A DNA stretch of 12,572 bases from Lachnospiraceae bacterium UBA3772 (lineage in GTDB: Bacteria > Bacillota > Clostridia > Lachnospirales > Lachnospiraceae). Each line of letters starts with the position of its first letter. The first letter of the stretch is position 1. The notes beneath the pieces were generated by a model. It was not told the origin of the DNA. It was given only the letters and a program-made list of their open reading frames with translations, and did not search any database. The DNA lies in the NCBI GenBank assembly GCA_002371025.1, contig DFFQ01000109.1, positions 1 through 12,572 of the forward strand. Reading direction: 5' to 3'. Below, piece by piece: positions 1-5,862 of this stretch. The position numbers and the translations under genes are program-made.

Positions 1-1
1 A

Positions 2-766
2 ATTATTGCAATAGCCAACCAGAAAGGTGGCGTTGGAAAAACAACTACATCGATAAACCTTGCTGCTTGTTTGGCAGAAAAGGGTATGAAAGTTCTTGCC
101 ATAGATATGGATCCACAGGGAAATATGACAAGTGGATTAGGAATAGATAAGAACAATCTGGAATATTCTATCTATGATACTATGTGTGGAAATTGTAATC
201 TTGGAGAAAGTATGATCATTGATGTATATAAGAATTTAAATCTTATTCCATCAAGTAGAGAACTGGCCGGAGCAGAAGTTGATTTTCTGGATGTAGAAGG
301 AAAACAATATATATTAAAAAATCTCGTTAAGAATTTAAGAAAAAAATTCGACTTTATAATTATTGATTGTCCACCTGCTTTAGGAATATTAACAATTAAT
401 GCAATGACAGCAGCAGATACTGTTATAGTACCAATACAATGTGAATTCTATGCATTAGACGGATTAACTCAGTTAATGTATACTATTGAACTTATAAAGA
501 AACAGCTAAATAAAACTCTTGAAGTTGAAGGTGTTGTATTCACAATGTATGATTCAAGGACAAATCTATCAGAACAGGTAGTACAGAATGTAAAAGAAAA
601 TCTTGATTCATTAATTTATAACACAGTAGTTCCAAGAAATGTTAGACTTGCTGAAGCACCAAGTTTTGGCCAGCCAATAAATATATATGATTCAAGAAGT
701 GCAGGAGCTTATGCTTATAGAGAACTTGCAGAAGAAGTTATAAATAATAAACTGTTTTTAAAATAG
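2..766 (+). CDS. parA: Chromosome partitioning ATPase ParA/Soj, 5'-truncated by the window edge
   Basis: ParA is a deviant Walker-type ATPase that binds DNA non-specifically as an ATP dimer. It works with ParB in origin segregation, and in B. subtilis it also controls DnaA. The frame is open from base 2, so only a few N-terminal residues are missing: 254 residues are visible and the family is usually about 255 long. The deviant Walker A motif KGGVGKTT is at 23-46, DMDPQGN follows, and the Walker B region FIIIDCPPALG is in the middle. A TTG at 71 is not the start, because using it would remove the P-loop. The C-terminal part (VPRNVRLAEAPSFGQPI) is typical of Soj. The gene stops with TAG at 764-766. 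A 259-bp gap separates it from parB, although the two are usually adjacent or overlapping. It is transcribed towards oriC. Confidence 0.96.
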   Translation: MIAIANQKGGVGKTTTSINLAACLAEKGMKVLAIDMDPQGNMTSGLGIDKNNLEYSIYDTMCGNCNLGESMIIDVYKNLNLIPSSRELAGAEVDFLDVEGKQYILKNLVKNLRKKFDFIIIDCPPALGILTINAMTAADTVIVPIQCEFYALDGLTQLMYTIELIKKQLNKTLEVEGVVFTMYDSRTNLSEQVVQNVKENLDSLIYNTVVPRNVRLAEAPSFGQPINIYDSRSAGAYAYRELAEEVINNKLFLK

Positions 767-804
767 TAAGTAATAGTCACTAAATGTTAGTAACTAAGCA
801 AAAA

Positions 805-957
805 AGTTGATAACTTTTATACTTACCAACAAAATCTACATATAAATAGATAGTTATAAACATATTACAGGTGGATTTTAGTGGATTTTGTTGATTACTT
901 AATAGTATTATCAACATAATTAACAGAAAATTGTTGATAACACCACACTTATCAACA
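805..957. promoter_or_regulatory. DnaA-box cluster in the parA-parB gap
   Basis: The 259-bp gap between parA and parB has no credible gene but holds six DnaA-box-like 9-mers. Three are exact TTATCAACA: 908-916 (+), 932-940 (-) and 949-957 (+). One is TTATAAACA at 854-862 (+), the same variant that occurs twice in the dnaA upstream array. Two have one mismatch to TTATCAACA: 805-813 (-) and 889-897 (-). The exact motif is the one that also occurs in both parts of oriC in this window. DnaA box clusters away from oriC are known in B. subtilis as regulatory or DnaA-titrating sites. That this one binds DnaA is inferred from motif density and identity. Confidence 0.7.
871..890. repeat. Tandem 10-bp direct repeat
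   Basis: GTGGATTTTA is followed directly by GTGGATTTTG, two 10-bp units differing only in the last base. They lie inside the parA-parB DnaA-box cluster. GTGGAT resembles the core of an inverted DnaA box (TGTGGATAA), but each unit has several mismatches. They may be decayed boxes or a separate protein-binding repeat. Confidence 0.6.
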
Positions 958-960
958 ATT
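929..960. repeat. Perfect 12-bp inverted repeat built from two DnaA boxes
   Basis: AATTGTTGATAA (929-940) and TTATCAACAATT (949-960) are exact reverse complements separated by the 8-base spacer CACCACAC. Each arm contains one complete TTATCAACA box, so two boxes face each other. No run of T follows, so a Rho-independent terminator is unlikely. It could be a paired DnaA-binding site, a cruciform, or a hairpin in the parB leader. Confidence 0.85.
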
Positions 961-976
961 ATGTAAATCAACCGAC

Positions 977-982
977 TATAAT
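977..982 (+). promoter_or_regulatory. Possible -10 element for parB
   Basis: A consensus TATAAT lies 44 bases before the parB start. No recognisable -35 hexamer sits 16-18 bases upstream, and that position is next to the DnaA box at 949-957. An alternative is TTGATT at 891-896 with CATAAT at 915-920 (18-base spacer), which also overlaps DnaA boxes. Either would give parB a promoter independent of parA and close to DnaA sites. Weakly supported. Confidence 0.3.
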
Positions 983-1025
983 TTTAAAAATAGTTTACAT
1001 AAAAGAATTAAGAAGAAGAGGAAAG

Positions 1026-1970
1026 ATGATGGCTACAAAAAGAGGACTTGGTAGAGGAATTAGTGAACTGATACCGACAGGCGAATCCAAGACAAAAAAC
1101 ACTTCTAAGAAAACAACAGATAAAGAAGTTAAAGTAGTTGAGAAGGTTGTTGAAAAAGTAATTGAAAAACCAACAGAACAGAAATTAAAAATTACTGATA
1201 TAGAACCAAATAAAGATCAGCCAAGAAAAAATTTTGATGAAGACGCTTTAAATGAGCTTTCAGATTCAATTAAAAAATATGGCGTTATAGAACCAGTAGT
1301 AGTAGTAAAGAAAAATAAACATTATGAGATTATTGCCGGTGAAAGAAGATGGAGAGCAGCAAGACTTGCAGGCCTTAAAGAAATACCAGTAATTATAAGA
1401 GATTATAATCAGCAACAGCAGGTTGAAATAGCCCTGATAGAAAATCTTCAGAGAGAAAACTTAAATCCAATCGAAGAAGCTCATGCATATCAGAGGCTTA
1501 TAGATGAATTTGATCTTAAACAGGATGAAGTTGCAGAAAAAGTATCAAAAGGAAGAACTACAATTACTAATTCTCTTCGACTTCTTAAACTTTGTGAGAA
1601 AGTACAACAAATGCTTGTTAATGAAATGATCTCCACAGGTCATGCAAGATCACTTATAGCAATAGAAGATCCTGATGTACAGTATGAAACAGCCATAACT
1701 GTTTTTGATAGAAAAATGTCTGTAAGAGATACAGAAAAATTAGTAAAGAGTGTACTTAAGATTTTAAGTGGTGAAAAAAGTGAAGAAAAAAAACCTGAAG
1801 TAAAGGATCTTACACCTATCTATAAAGATATTGAAGAAAAATTAAAAAATGTACTTGGTACAAAAGCTGTTATAAAAACAAAAGATAATAAAAAAGGAAA
1901 GATTGAAATTGATTATTATTCACAGGACGATCTTGAAAGAATACTTGATTTAATTTACGGGCAAAGATAA
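1026..1970 (+). CDS. parB: Chromosome partitioning protein ParB/Spo0J
   Basis: ParB is a CTP-dependent DNA clamp that loads at parS, spreads along DNA, recruits SMC and stimulates ParA. The N-terminus (TKRGLGRGISELIP, residues 4-17) is the basic ParA-stimulating peptide. A Lys/Glu/Val-rich linker (about 20-52) containing VEKVVEKVIEK follows. The ParB/Srx domain starts near 53 and carries the CTP-binding motif GERRWR (105-110) and ENLQREN (139-145). A helix-turn-helix lies at about 164-189, and the C-terminal dimerisation domain reaches 314. Two ATGs occur in tandem at 1026 and 1029. The AGGA at 1019-1022 is better spaced for the second, so the protein may be 313 residues. The next gene starts 9 bases after the stop. 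No consensus parS was seen inside this gene, although B. subtilis carries one in its spo0J. Confidence 0.96.
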   Translation: MMATKRGLGRGISELIPTGESKTKNTSKKTTDKEVKVVEKVVEKVIEKPTEQKLKITDIEPNKDQPRKNFDEDALNELSDSIKKYGVIEPVVVVKKNKHYEIIAGERRWRAARLAGLKEIPVIIRDYNQQQQVEIALIENLQRENLNPIEEAHAYQRLIDEFDLKQDEVAEKVSKGRTTITNSLRLLKLCEKVQQMLVNEMISTGHARSLIAIEDPDVQYETAITVFDRKMSVRDTEKLVKSVLKILSGEKSEEKKPEVKDLTPIYKDIEEKLKNVLGTKAVIKTKDNKKGKIEIDYYSQDDLERILDLIYGQR

Positions 1971-1979
1971 AGGAGACAT

Positions 1980-2534
1980 ATGATTCTTACAACGAAAGTT
2001 TTTGGAATAAGTATTGAAGCAATAGTCGTTATACAATTTCTTCTTATTATAATACTTGGCATTGCTTTATTTTTTACATATAAACATACAATTTTTATAA
2101 GTAGAAAATACTACGCTTTAATGAAAGGTAAAAAGGCAAGGGATTTAGAACAGACTATACTTACTCGTTTCAAAGAAATGGACAAAGTTAAAGCAAATGA
2201 AAGAAAGATTACCAAAGAACATAAAAAATTCAAGGGACATCTTGATTCCTGTTATAATAAAATGGGACTAGTTAAATATAATGCTTTAAATGACAAAACA
2301 GGAGATTTAAGTTTTTCTCTATGTTTATTAAATGATGAAGACTCTGGTATTGTACTTAATACAATGCATACAAATCAGGGATGTTATGTATATGCCAAAG
2401 AAATTATCAAAGGCGAATCGTATATAGCAATTTCATCAGAAGAAAAAGAAGCTATAAAGAAAGCAATCAATTCAAATAATACTATTAAATCAATAATAGA
2501 AGATGAGCCTGAAGAAACATTTGAAATAAACTAA
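1980..2534 (+). CDS. DUF4446 family membrane-anchored protein of unknown function
   Basis: This is a 184-residue protein with one N-terminal membrane segment (about residues 12-33, very Ile/Leu-rich) and a short basic, helical stretch up to about 80. A soluble domain follows, containing the conserved-looking stretch KMGLVKYNAL and then GDLSFSLCLL, typical of DUF4446 as I recall it. The tail is acidic. Genes of this family often follow parB in Clostridia, and here the start is 9 bases after the parB stop with AGGAG at 1971-1975, so the two are probably co-transcribed. No function is established. A membrane-linked role in chromosome or cell-cycle processes is only a guess from context. The family name comes from recalled similarity and was not searched. 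Confidence 0.8.
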   Translation: MILTTKVFGISIEAIVVIQFLLIIILGIALFFTYKHTIFISRKYYALMKGKKARDLEQTILTRFKEMDKVKANERKITKEHKKFKGHLDSCYNKMGLVKYNALNDKTGDLSFSLCLLNDEDSGIVLNTMHTNQGCYVYAKEIIKGESYIAISSEEKEAIKKAINSNNTIKSIIEDEPEETFEIN

Positions 2535-2548
2535 TTTAAATGTATAAT
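2521..2548 (+). promoter_or_regulatory. Sigma-A-type promoter for serS
   Basis: TTGAAA (2521-2526), a 16-base spacer and TATAAT (2543-2548). The -35 overlaps the last codons of the DUF4446 gene. Transcription would begin near 2555, leaving a leader of about 28 bases. That is too short for a T-box riboswitch, which often controls aminoacyl-tRNA synthetase genes in Firmicutes, and no T-box motif is seen. Confidence 0.6.
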
Positions 2549-2582
2549 AAATAAAGATATCAATTATTAAGGAGAACAAACA

Positions 2583-3872
2583 ATGTTAGACATTAAATTC
2601 TTAAGAGAAAATCCGGATATAGTTAAAGAAAATATAAAGAAAAAATTTGAAGATGCTAAACTTCCTCTTGTTGATGAAGTTATTAGTCTTGATATAGAAA
2701 GACGTGAGATTCAGGCTGAAGCTGATAGTTTAAGAGCTGATAAGAATAAGATTTCAAAAGAAATCGGTGCACTTATGGCTCAGGGTAAAAAAGAAGAAGC
2801 AGAAGAAATAAAGAAAAAAGTTGCTGAATTCTCACAGAGATTAAAAGAGCTTGAAGAAAAAGCTCCAGCAGTAGATGAAGAGATTAAAAAGAGAATGATG
2901 ATAATTCCTAATATCATTGATCCTTCAGTTCCAATTGGTAAGGATGATTCAGAAAATGTAGAAGTACAAAAGTATGGTGATCCTGTTGTTCCTGATTTTG
3001 AGATTCCATATCATACAGATATTATGGAAAGATTTGCTGGTATTGATCTTGATAGTGCAAGAAAAGTTGCTGGTACAGGTTTCTATTACCTTATGGGTGA
3101 TATTGCAAGACTTCATTCAGCAATGACAGCATATGCAAGAGATTTCATGATTGAAAAAGGATTCACATATGTTATCCCTCCATTTATGATCAGAAGTGCT
3201 GTAGTTGACGGCGTTATGAGTTTTGATGAAATGGATTCAATGATGTATAAGATTGAAGGTGAAGATCTTTATCTTATTGGAACAAGTGAGCACTCAATGA
3301 TTGGACGTTTTATTGATTCAATCGTTGATGAAAATACACTTCCTCTTACACTTACAAGTTATTCACCATGTTTTAGAAAAGAAAAAGGTTCACATGGTCT
3401 TGAAGAAAGAGGAGTATACAGAATCCATCAGTTTGAAAAACAGGAAATGATCGTAGTTTGTAAGCCGGAAGAATCAATGGATTGGTTTAATAAACTCTGG
3501 AGTTATACTGTAGAACTTTTCAGATCACTTGATGTTCCAGTTAGAACACTTGAATGTTGTTCAGGTGACTTAGCAGATCTTAAAGTTAAATCTCTTGACG
3601 TTGAAGCTTGGTCTCCAAGACAGAAAAAATACTTTGAAGTTGGCAGCTGCTCTAACTTAGGTGATGCTCAGGCTAGAAGACTTAAGATAAGAGTAAAGGG
3701 TGAAGATGGAAATAAATATCTTGCGCATACTCTTAATAATACAGTTGTAGCTCCACCAAGAATGCTTATCGCTTTCCTTGAAAACAACTTAAATGCTGAC
3801 GGATCAGTTAATATCCCTGTTGCACTTCGTCCATACATGGGTGGAAAAGAAAAGTTAGTTCCTACAAAATAA
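2583..3872 (+). CDS. serS: Serine--tRNA ligase
   Basis: A cytosolic class II synthetase that charges tRNA-Ser with serine using ATP. Its length (429 residues) is normal. Residues 1 to about 110 form the charged coiled-coil arm that grips the long variable arm of tRNA-Ser. The catalytic core has the TSE serine-binding motif at 234-236, motif 2 starting at CFRKEKG (263-269) and running through HQFEKQE, and motif 3 around LNNTVVAPPRM (384-394) with the class II Arg at 393. Motif 3 lacks the glycines of the common bacterial form (LNGSGLAxGR) and is closer to the archaeal/eukaryotic pattern (LNxTxxAxxR). I recall this form as usual in Lachnospiraceae. AAGGAG precedes the ATG by about 8 bases. The gene has its own promoter and is followed by a hairpin. 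It is head-on to a fork leaving oriC. Confidence 0.97.
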   Translation: MLDIKFLRENPDIVKENIKKKFEDAKLPLVDEVISLDIERREIQAEADSLRADKNKISKEIGALMAQGKKEEAEEIKKKVAEFSQRLKELEEKAPAVDEEIKKRMMIIPNIIDPSVPIGKDDSENVEVQKYGDPVVPDFEIPYHTDIMERFAGIDLDSARKVAGTGFYYLMGDIARLHSAMTAYARDFMIEKGFTYVIPPFMIRSAVVDGVMSFDEMDSMMYKIEGEDLYLIGTSEHSMIGRFIDSIVDENTLPLTLTSYSPCFRKEKGSHGLEERGVYRIHQFEKQEMIVVCKPEESMDWFNKLWSYTVELFRSLDVPVRTLECCSGDLADLKVKSLDVEAWSPRQKKYFEVGSCSNLGDAQARRLKIRVKGEDGNKYLAHTLNNTVVAPPRMLIAFLENNLNADGSVNIPVALRPYMGGKEKLVPTK

Positions 3873-3881
3873 AAAAATTCA

Positions 3882-3910
3882 GCAGCTTATAGATTAATTC
3901 TATAAGCTGC
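3882..3910. terminator. Hairpin after serS, probable (bi-directional or leaky) terminator
   Basis: GCAGCTTATAGA (3882-3893) and TCTATAAGCTGC (3899-3910) form a 12-bp stem with a 5-base loop. On + it is followed by the weak tract ATACTTTTAT, so termination may be partial and allow read-through into the next gene. On - the preceding A7 run (3871-3877) would give a good U-tract. Confidence 0.65.
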
Positions 3911-3932
3911 ATACTTTTATCAGGAGATTTTA

Positions 3933-4799
3933 ATGCATAAATATCTTAGAGCTATTGGATTTAGCAATATAAAAACTACAGATCAGCTCTTTAATATGGA
4001 AAGAGAAGTCATAAGGGACTGTGACAGAAGAGATTATGCGTCAAAATCTCTTCAGATCTCTACAGTACAAATTGAAAAAGATTATGGTGACGAGATTGGA
4101 CTCAGTGTAGTTGGTGAAACAAGAGCTGATAACAGATTTGTTCCAGAACATTTATTTCCATTTATAAGACCAGGAAGTTATATTAAGTCTGAACCTGTAA
4201 GAGTTATTCCTCATAATGATAAGGAAGCATATTCCGGATTAATTGAAGATATCAATATGACTACAATATTTTATGTTCAAAACATATCTGAATATGTACG
4301 TCTTTCATATAATAATAAAGATATGCCAATTAATGCAGTTTGTTTTTCAGGACTGTCTCTTCAGGGATCAATCTTAATACCTCTCCAAAAAACAGAAGAG
4401 GAATTAATTGATGAAAAAAACTCCTTAAGAGAAACAAACAATCTTCTTCGTAAAGCAAGAAATGGTGATGAAGAAGCAGTAAATCAGCTTATCATTAAAG
4501 ATATAGATATTAAAAATGATATTATGAAGAGAGTTCAAAATGAAGATATACTTTCTATAGTAGATTCTTCTCTTATTCCTTATGGAGTAGATTGTGAAAA
4601 TTATGAAATTCTCGGTAATATCATTGATGTTAAAACTGTAATCAATTCAGATACAAAAGAAGAGATTTATGTTCTTGATGTTATTGCAAATGGTTATATC
4701 ATTCGAATAGCTATCAATAAAAAAGATCTTATAGGAGTACCTTCTATTGGAAGAAGATTTAAAGGAAGTATCTGGTTACAGGGATATCTTCTTTTGTAA
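3933..4799 (+). CDS. DUF3881-type protein of unknown function
   Basis: A 288-residue, acidic, soluble protein with no signal peptide, membrane segment or known catalytic motif. It begins MHKYLRAIGFS, which I associate with the DUF3881 family of Lachnospiraceae. A Glu/Lys-rich helical stretch lies at about 150-200 and a beta-rich C-terminus ends in GSIWLQGYLLL. AGGAG at 3922-3926 precedes the ATG. The gene lies between the serS hairpin and the tRNA-Arg promoter and shows no promoter of its own, so it probably depends on serS read-through. Function unknown. The family name is from memory and was not searched. Confidence 0.7.
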   Translation: MHKYLRAIGFSNIKTTDQLFNMEREVIRDCDRRDYASKSLQISTVQIEKDYGDEIGLSVVGETRADNRFVPEHLFPFIRPGSYIKSEPVRVIPHNDKEAYSGLIEDINMTTIFYVQNISEYVRLSYNNKDMPINAVCFSGLSLQGSILIPLQKTEEELIDEKNSLRETNNLLRKARNGDEEAVNQLIIKDIDIKNDIMKRVQNEDILSIVDSSLIPYGVDCENYEILGNIIDVKTVINSDTKEEIYVLDVIANGYIIRIAINKKDLIGVPSIGRRFKGSIWLQGYLLL

Positions 4800-4825
4800 T
4801 AGGACTGTTTAATTAATATTAAAAC

Positions 4826-4854
4826 TTGACATTATCTAATAATATATATAAAAT
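4826..4854 (+). promoter_or_regulatory. Promoter of tRNA-Arg
   Basis: A consensus TTGACA (4826-4831), a 17-base AT-rich spacer and TAAAAT (4849-4854). Transcription would start near 4861, about 15 bases before the mature tRNA 5' end. Confidence 0.75.
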
Positions 4855-4875
4855 TACATTTGCGTTTAAATGTAT

Positions 4876-4949
4876 GTTTCTGTAGCTCAGCAGGATAGAG
4901 CGTCCGCCTCCTAAGCGGAAGGTCGTGCGTTCGAATCGCATCAGGAACA
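4876..4949 (+). tRNA. tRNA-Arg, anticodon CCT
   Basis: A complete cloverleaf can be drawn. The acceptor GTTTCTG (4876-4882) pairs with CAGGAAC (4942-4948), with one G-T pair. The D stem is GCTC/GAGC (4885-4888, 4898-4901). The anticodon stem TCCGC/GCGGA encloses loop CTCCTAA with CCT at 4910-4912. The variable loop is AGGTC, and the T stem GTGCG/CGCAT encloses TTCGAAT. The D-loop AGCAGGATA has an A just after its GG, matching the A20 arginine identity element. The discriminator is A4949, and CCA is not encoded. It reads the AGG codon. It is a single tRNA with its own promoter, at the boundary between the + block and the jag operon. Confidence 0.96.
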
Positions 4950-4951
4950 TT

Positions 4952-4999
4952 AAAAAAACTCCGCAATTGAACTAAATTGTTCTTTTGCGGAGTTTTTTT
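4952..4999. terminator. Bidirectional terminator between tRNA-Arg and jag
   Basis: CTCCGCAA (4959-4966) pairs with TTGCGGAG (4985-4992), flanked by A7 on the left and T7 on the right. This gives a GC-containing stem with a U-tract on either strand. The loop contains a small inner stem, GAAC/GTTC (4969-4972 and 4979-4982). It follows the tRNA by two bases and lies just beyond the jag stop, so it should end both convergent transcripts. Confidence 0.88.
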
Positions 5000-5004
5000 A
5001 TTAA

Positions 5005-5862
5005 TTAATCTTCAACAGTTGTTGACTTAAATCCACCTGTAAAACTCATATCTTCTGTTATATCAACAGGAGTAGCATATGACTTTTCTTTAGCTGCTTC
5101 AGCCTCCTTAGCCATTTCAAGATATGATTTTGTTTCTGTTTCATCTGTTTCTGCATAATCATAAGCTGGCTTCTTTACTGGTACTTCTTTAACTTCAACA
5201 GTTTTCTTATTTGTATACTTCTTTGATCCCTTGAAGTCATTTTTCTTAAGATAAACAACAACTTTTCTATATGGCTCTTCACCTTCAGACTTTGTTGCTA
5301 CGAATTTATCATTCTGTAATGTTGAATGAATGATTCTTCTTTCATAAGGATTCATAGGTTCAAGAGTGAATGAACGTCTTGATTTCTTAACCTTAAATGC
5401 AATATTCTTAGCAAGGTTTTCAAGTGTCTCTTTACGTCTTGATCTGTAATTTTCTGTATCAAGTTTGATACGAATATATGTCTCTGAATTCTTATTAACA
5501 AAGAGACTTATAAGATACTGAAGTGAATCGAGTGTCTGTCCACGCTTACCGATTAAAATTCCCATATCAGGACCCTCAACATCGATATCCATTACTTCAT
5601 TCTCTTTATCATATTCAACAGTAATATCAGCTTCAATCTGCATTGCATCAAAAAGCTTCTTAAGATAATCTTTAGTATTGCTAACTATATCATTCTTTAC
5701 CTTAGCATTTATAACTGCAGGCTTAGAACCGATACCTAAGAAACCTGAGCTTCCTTTATCTATTGTTTCATATTCAATAGAATCTTTAGAAACACCAAAT
5801 TCCTTTGCAGCTTCTTCTAAAGCTTCTTCAATGGACTTTGCTTTAAATTTCTTAAATTCCAT
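5005..5862 (-). CDS. jag: RNA-binding protein Jag/KhpB (Jag-N, KH, R3H)
   Basis: Jag/KhpB is a cytosolic RNA-binding protein encoded with YidC in Firmicutes; its orthologue in pneumococcus affects cell division and elongation. Residues 1 to about 56 are the Jag-N domain (KSIEEALEEAAKEFGV, then GSSGFLGIGSKPA). A KH domain with the GxxG loop GKRG (105-108) follows, then an R3H domain with the R-x3-H signature in ERRIIH (174-179). About 75 extra residues after position 210, Lys-rich and then acidic, make it longer than B. subtilis Jag (about 208). The start overlaps the yidC stop by one base (TAATG), with GGAG upstream, so translation is probably coupled. It is the last gene of the rpmH operon and ends just before the shared terminator. 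Confidence 0.95.
   Translation of the reverse strand: MEFKKFKAKSIEEALEEAAKEFGVSKDSIEYETIDKGSSGFLGIGSKPAVINAKVKNDIVSNTKDYLKKLFDAMQIEADITVEYDKENEVMDIDVEGPDMGILIGKRGQTLDSLQYLISLFVNKNSETYIRIKLDTENYRSRRKETLENLAKNIAFKVKKSRRSFTLEPMNPYERRIIHSTLQNDKFVATKSEGEEPYRKVVVYLKKNDFKGSKKYTNKKTVEVKEVPVKKPAYDYAETDETETKSYLEMAKEAEAAKEKSYATPVDITEDMSFTGGFKSTTVED

Noticed and set aside
71..73. TTG as the start of parA
   Set aside because: It would remove the KGGVGKTT ATP-binding loop. The frame is open to the window edge, so the gene begins upstream.
780..971. 63-codon open frame on the minus strand in the parA-parB gap
   Set aside because: It is a by-product of AT-rich DNA full of DnaA boxes. It has no convincing ribosome binding site, and its Ile/Leu/Tyr-rich product shows no recognisable motif.
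2535..2582. T-box riboswitch before serS
   Set aside because: There are only 48 bases between the genes and no T-box sequence or terminator hairpin, so the usual leader cannot fit.
4106..4121. parS half-site ending GGTGAAACA in the DUF3881 gene
   Set aside because: Only 11 of 16 bases fit parS and just one half is intact. It is within coding sequence and probably chance.
4876..4999. Integration site of a mobile element at tRNA-Arg
   Set aside because: No integrase, no repeated tRNA 3' end and no foreign-looking genes are visible. The tRNA is followed directly by a terminator and the normal jag operon.
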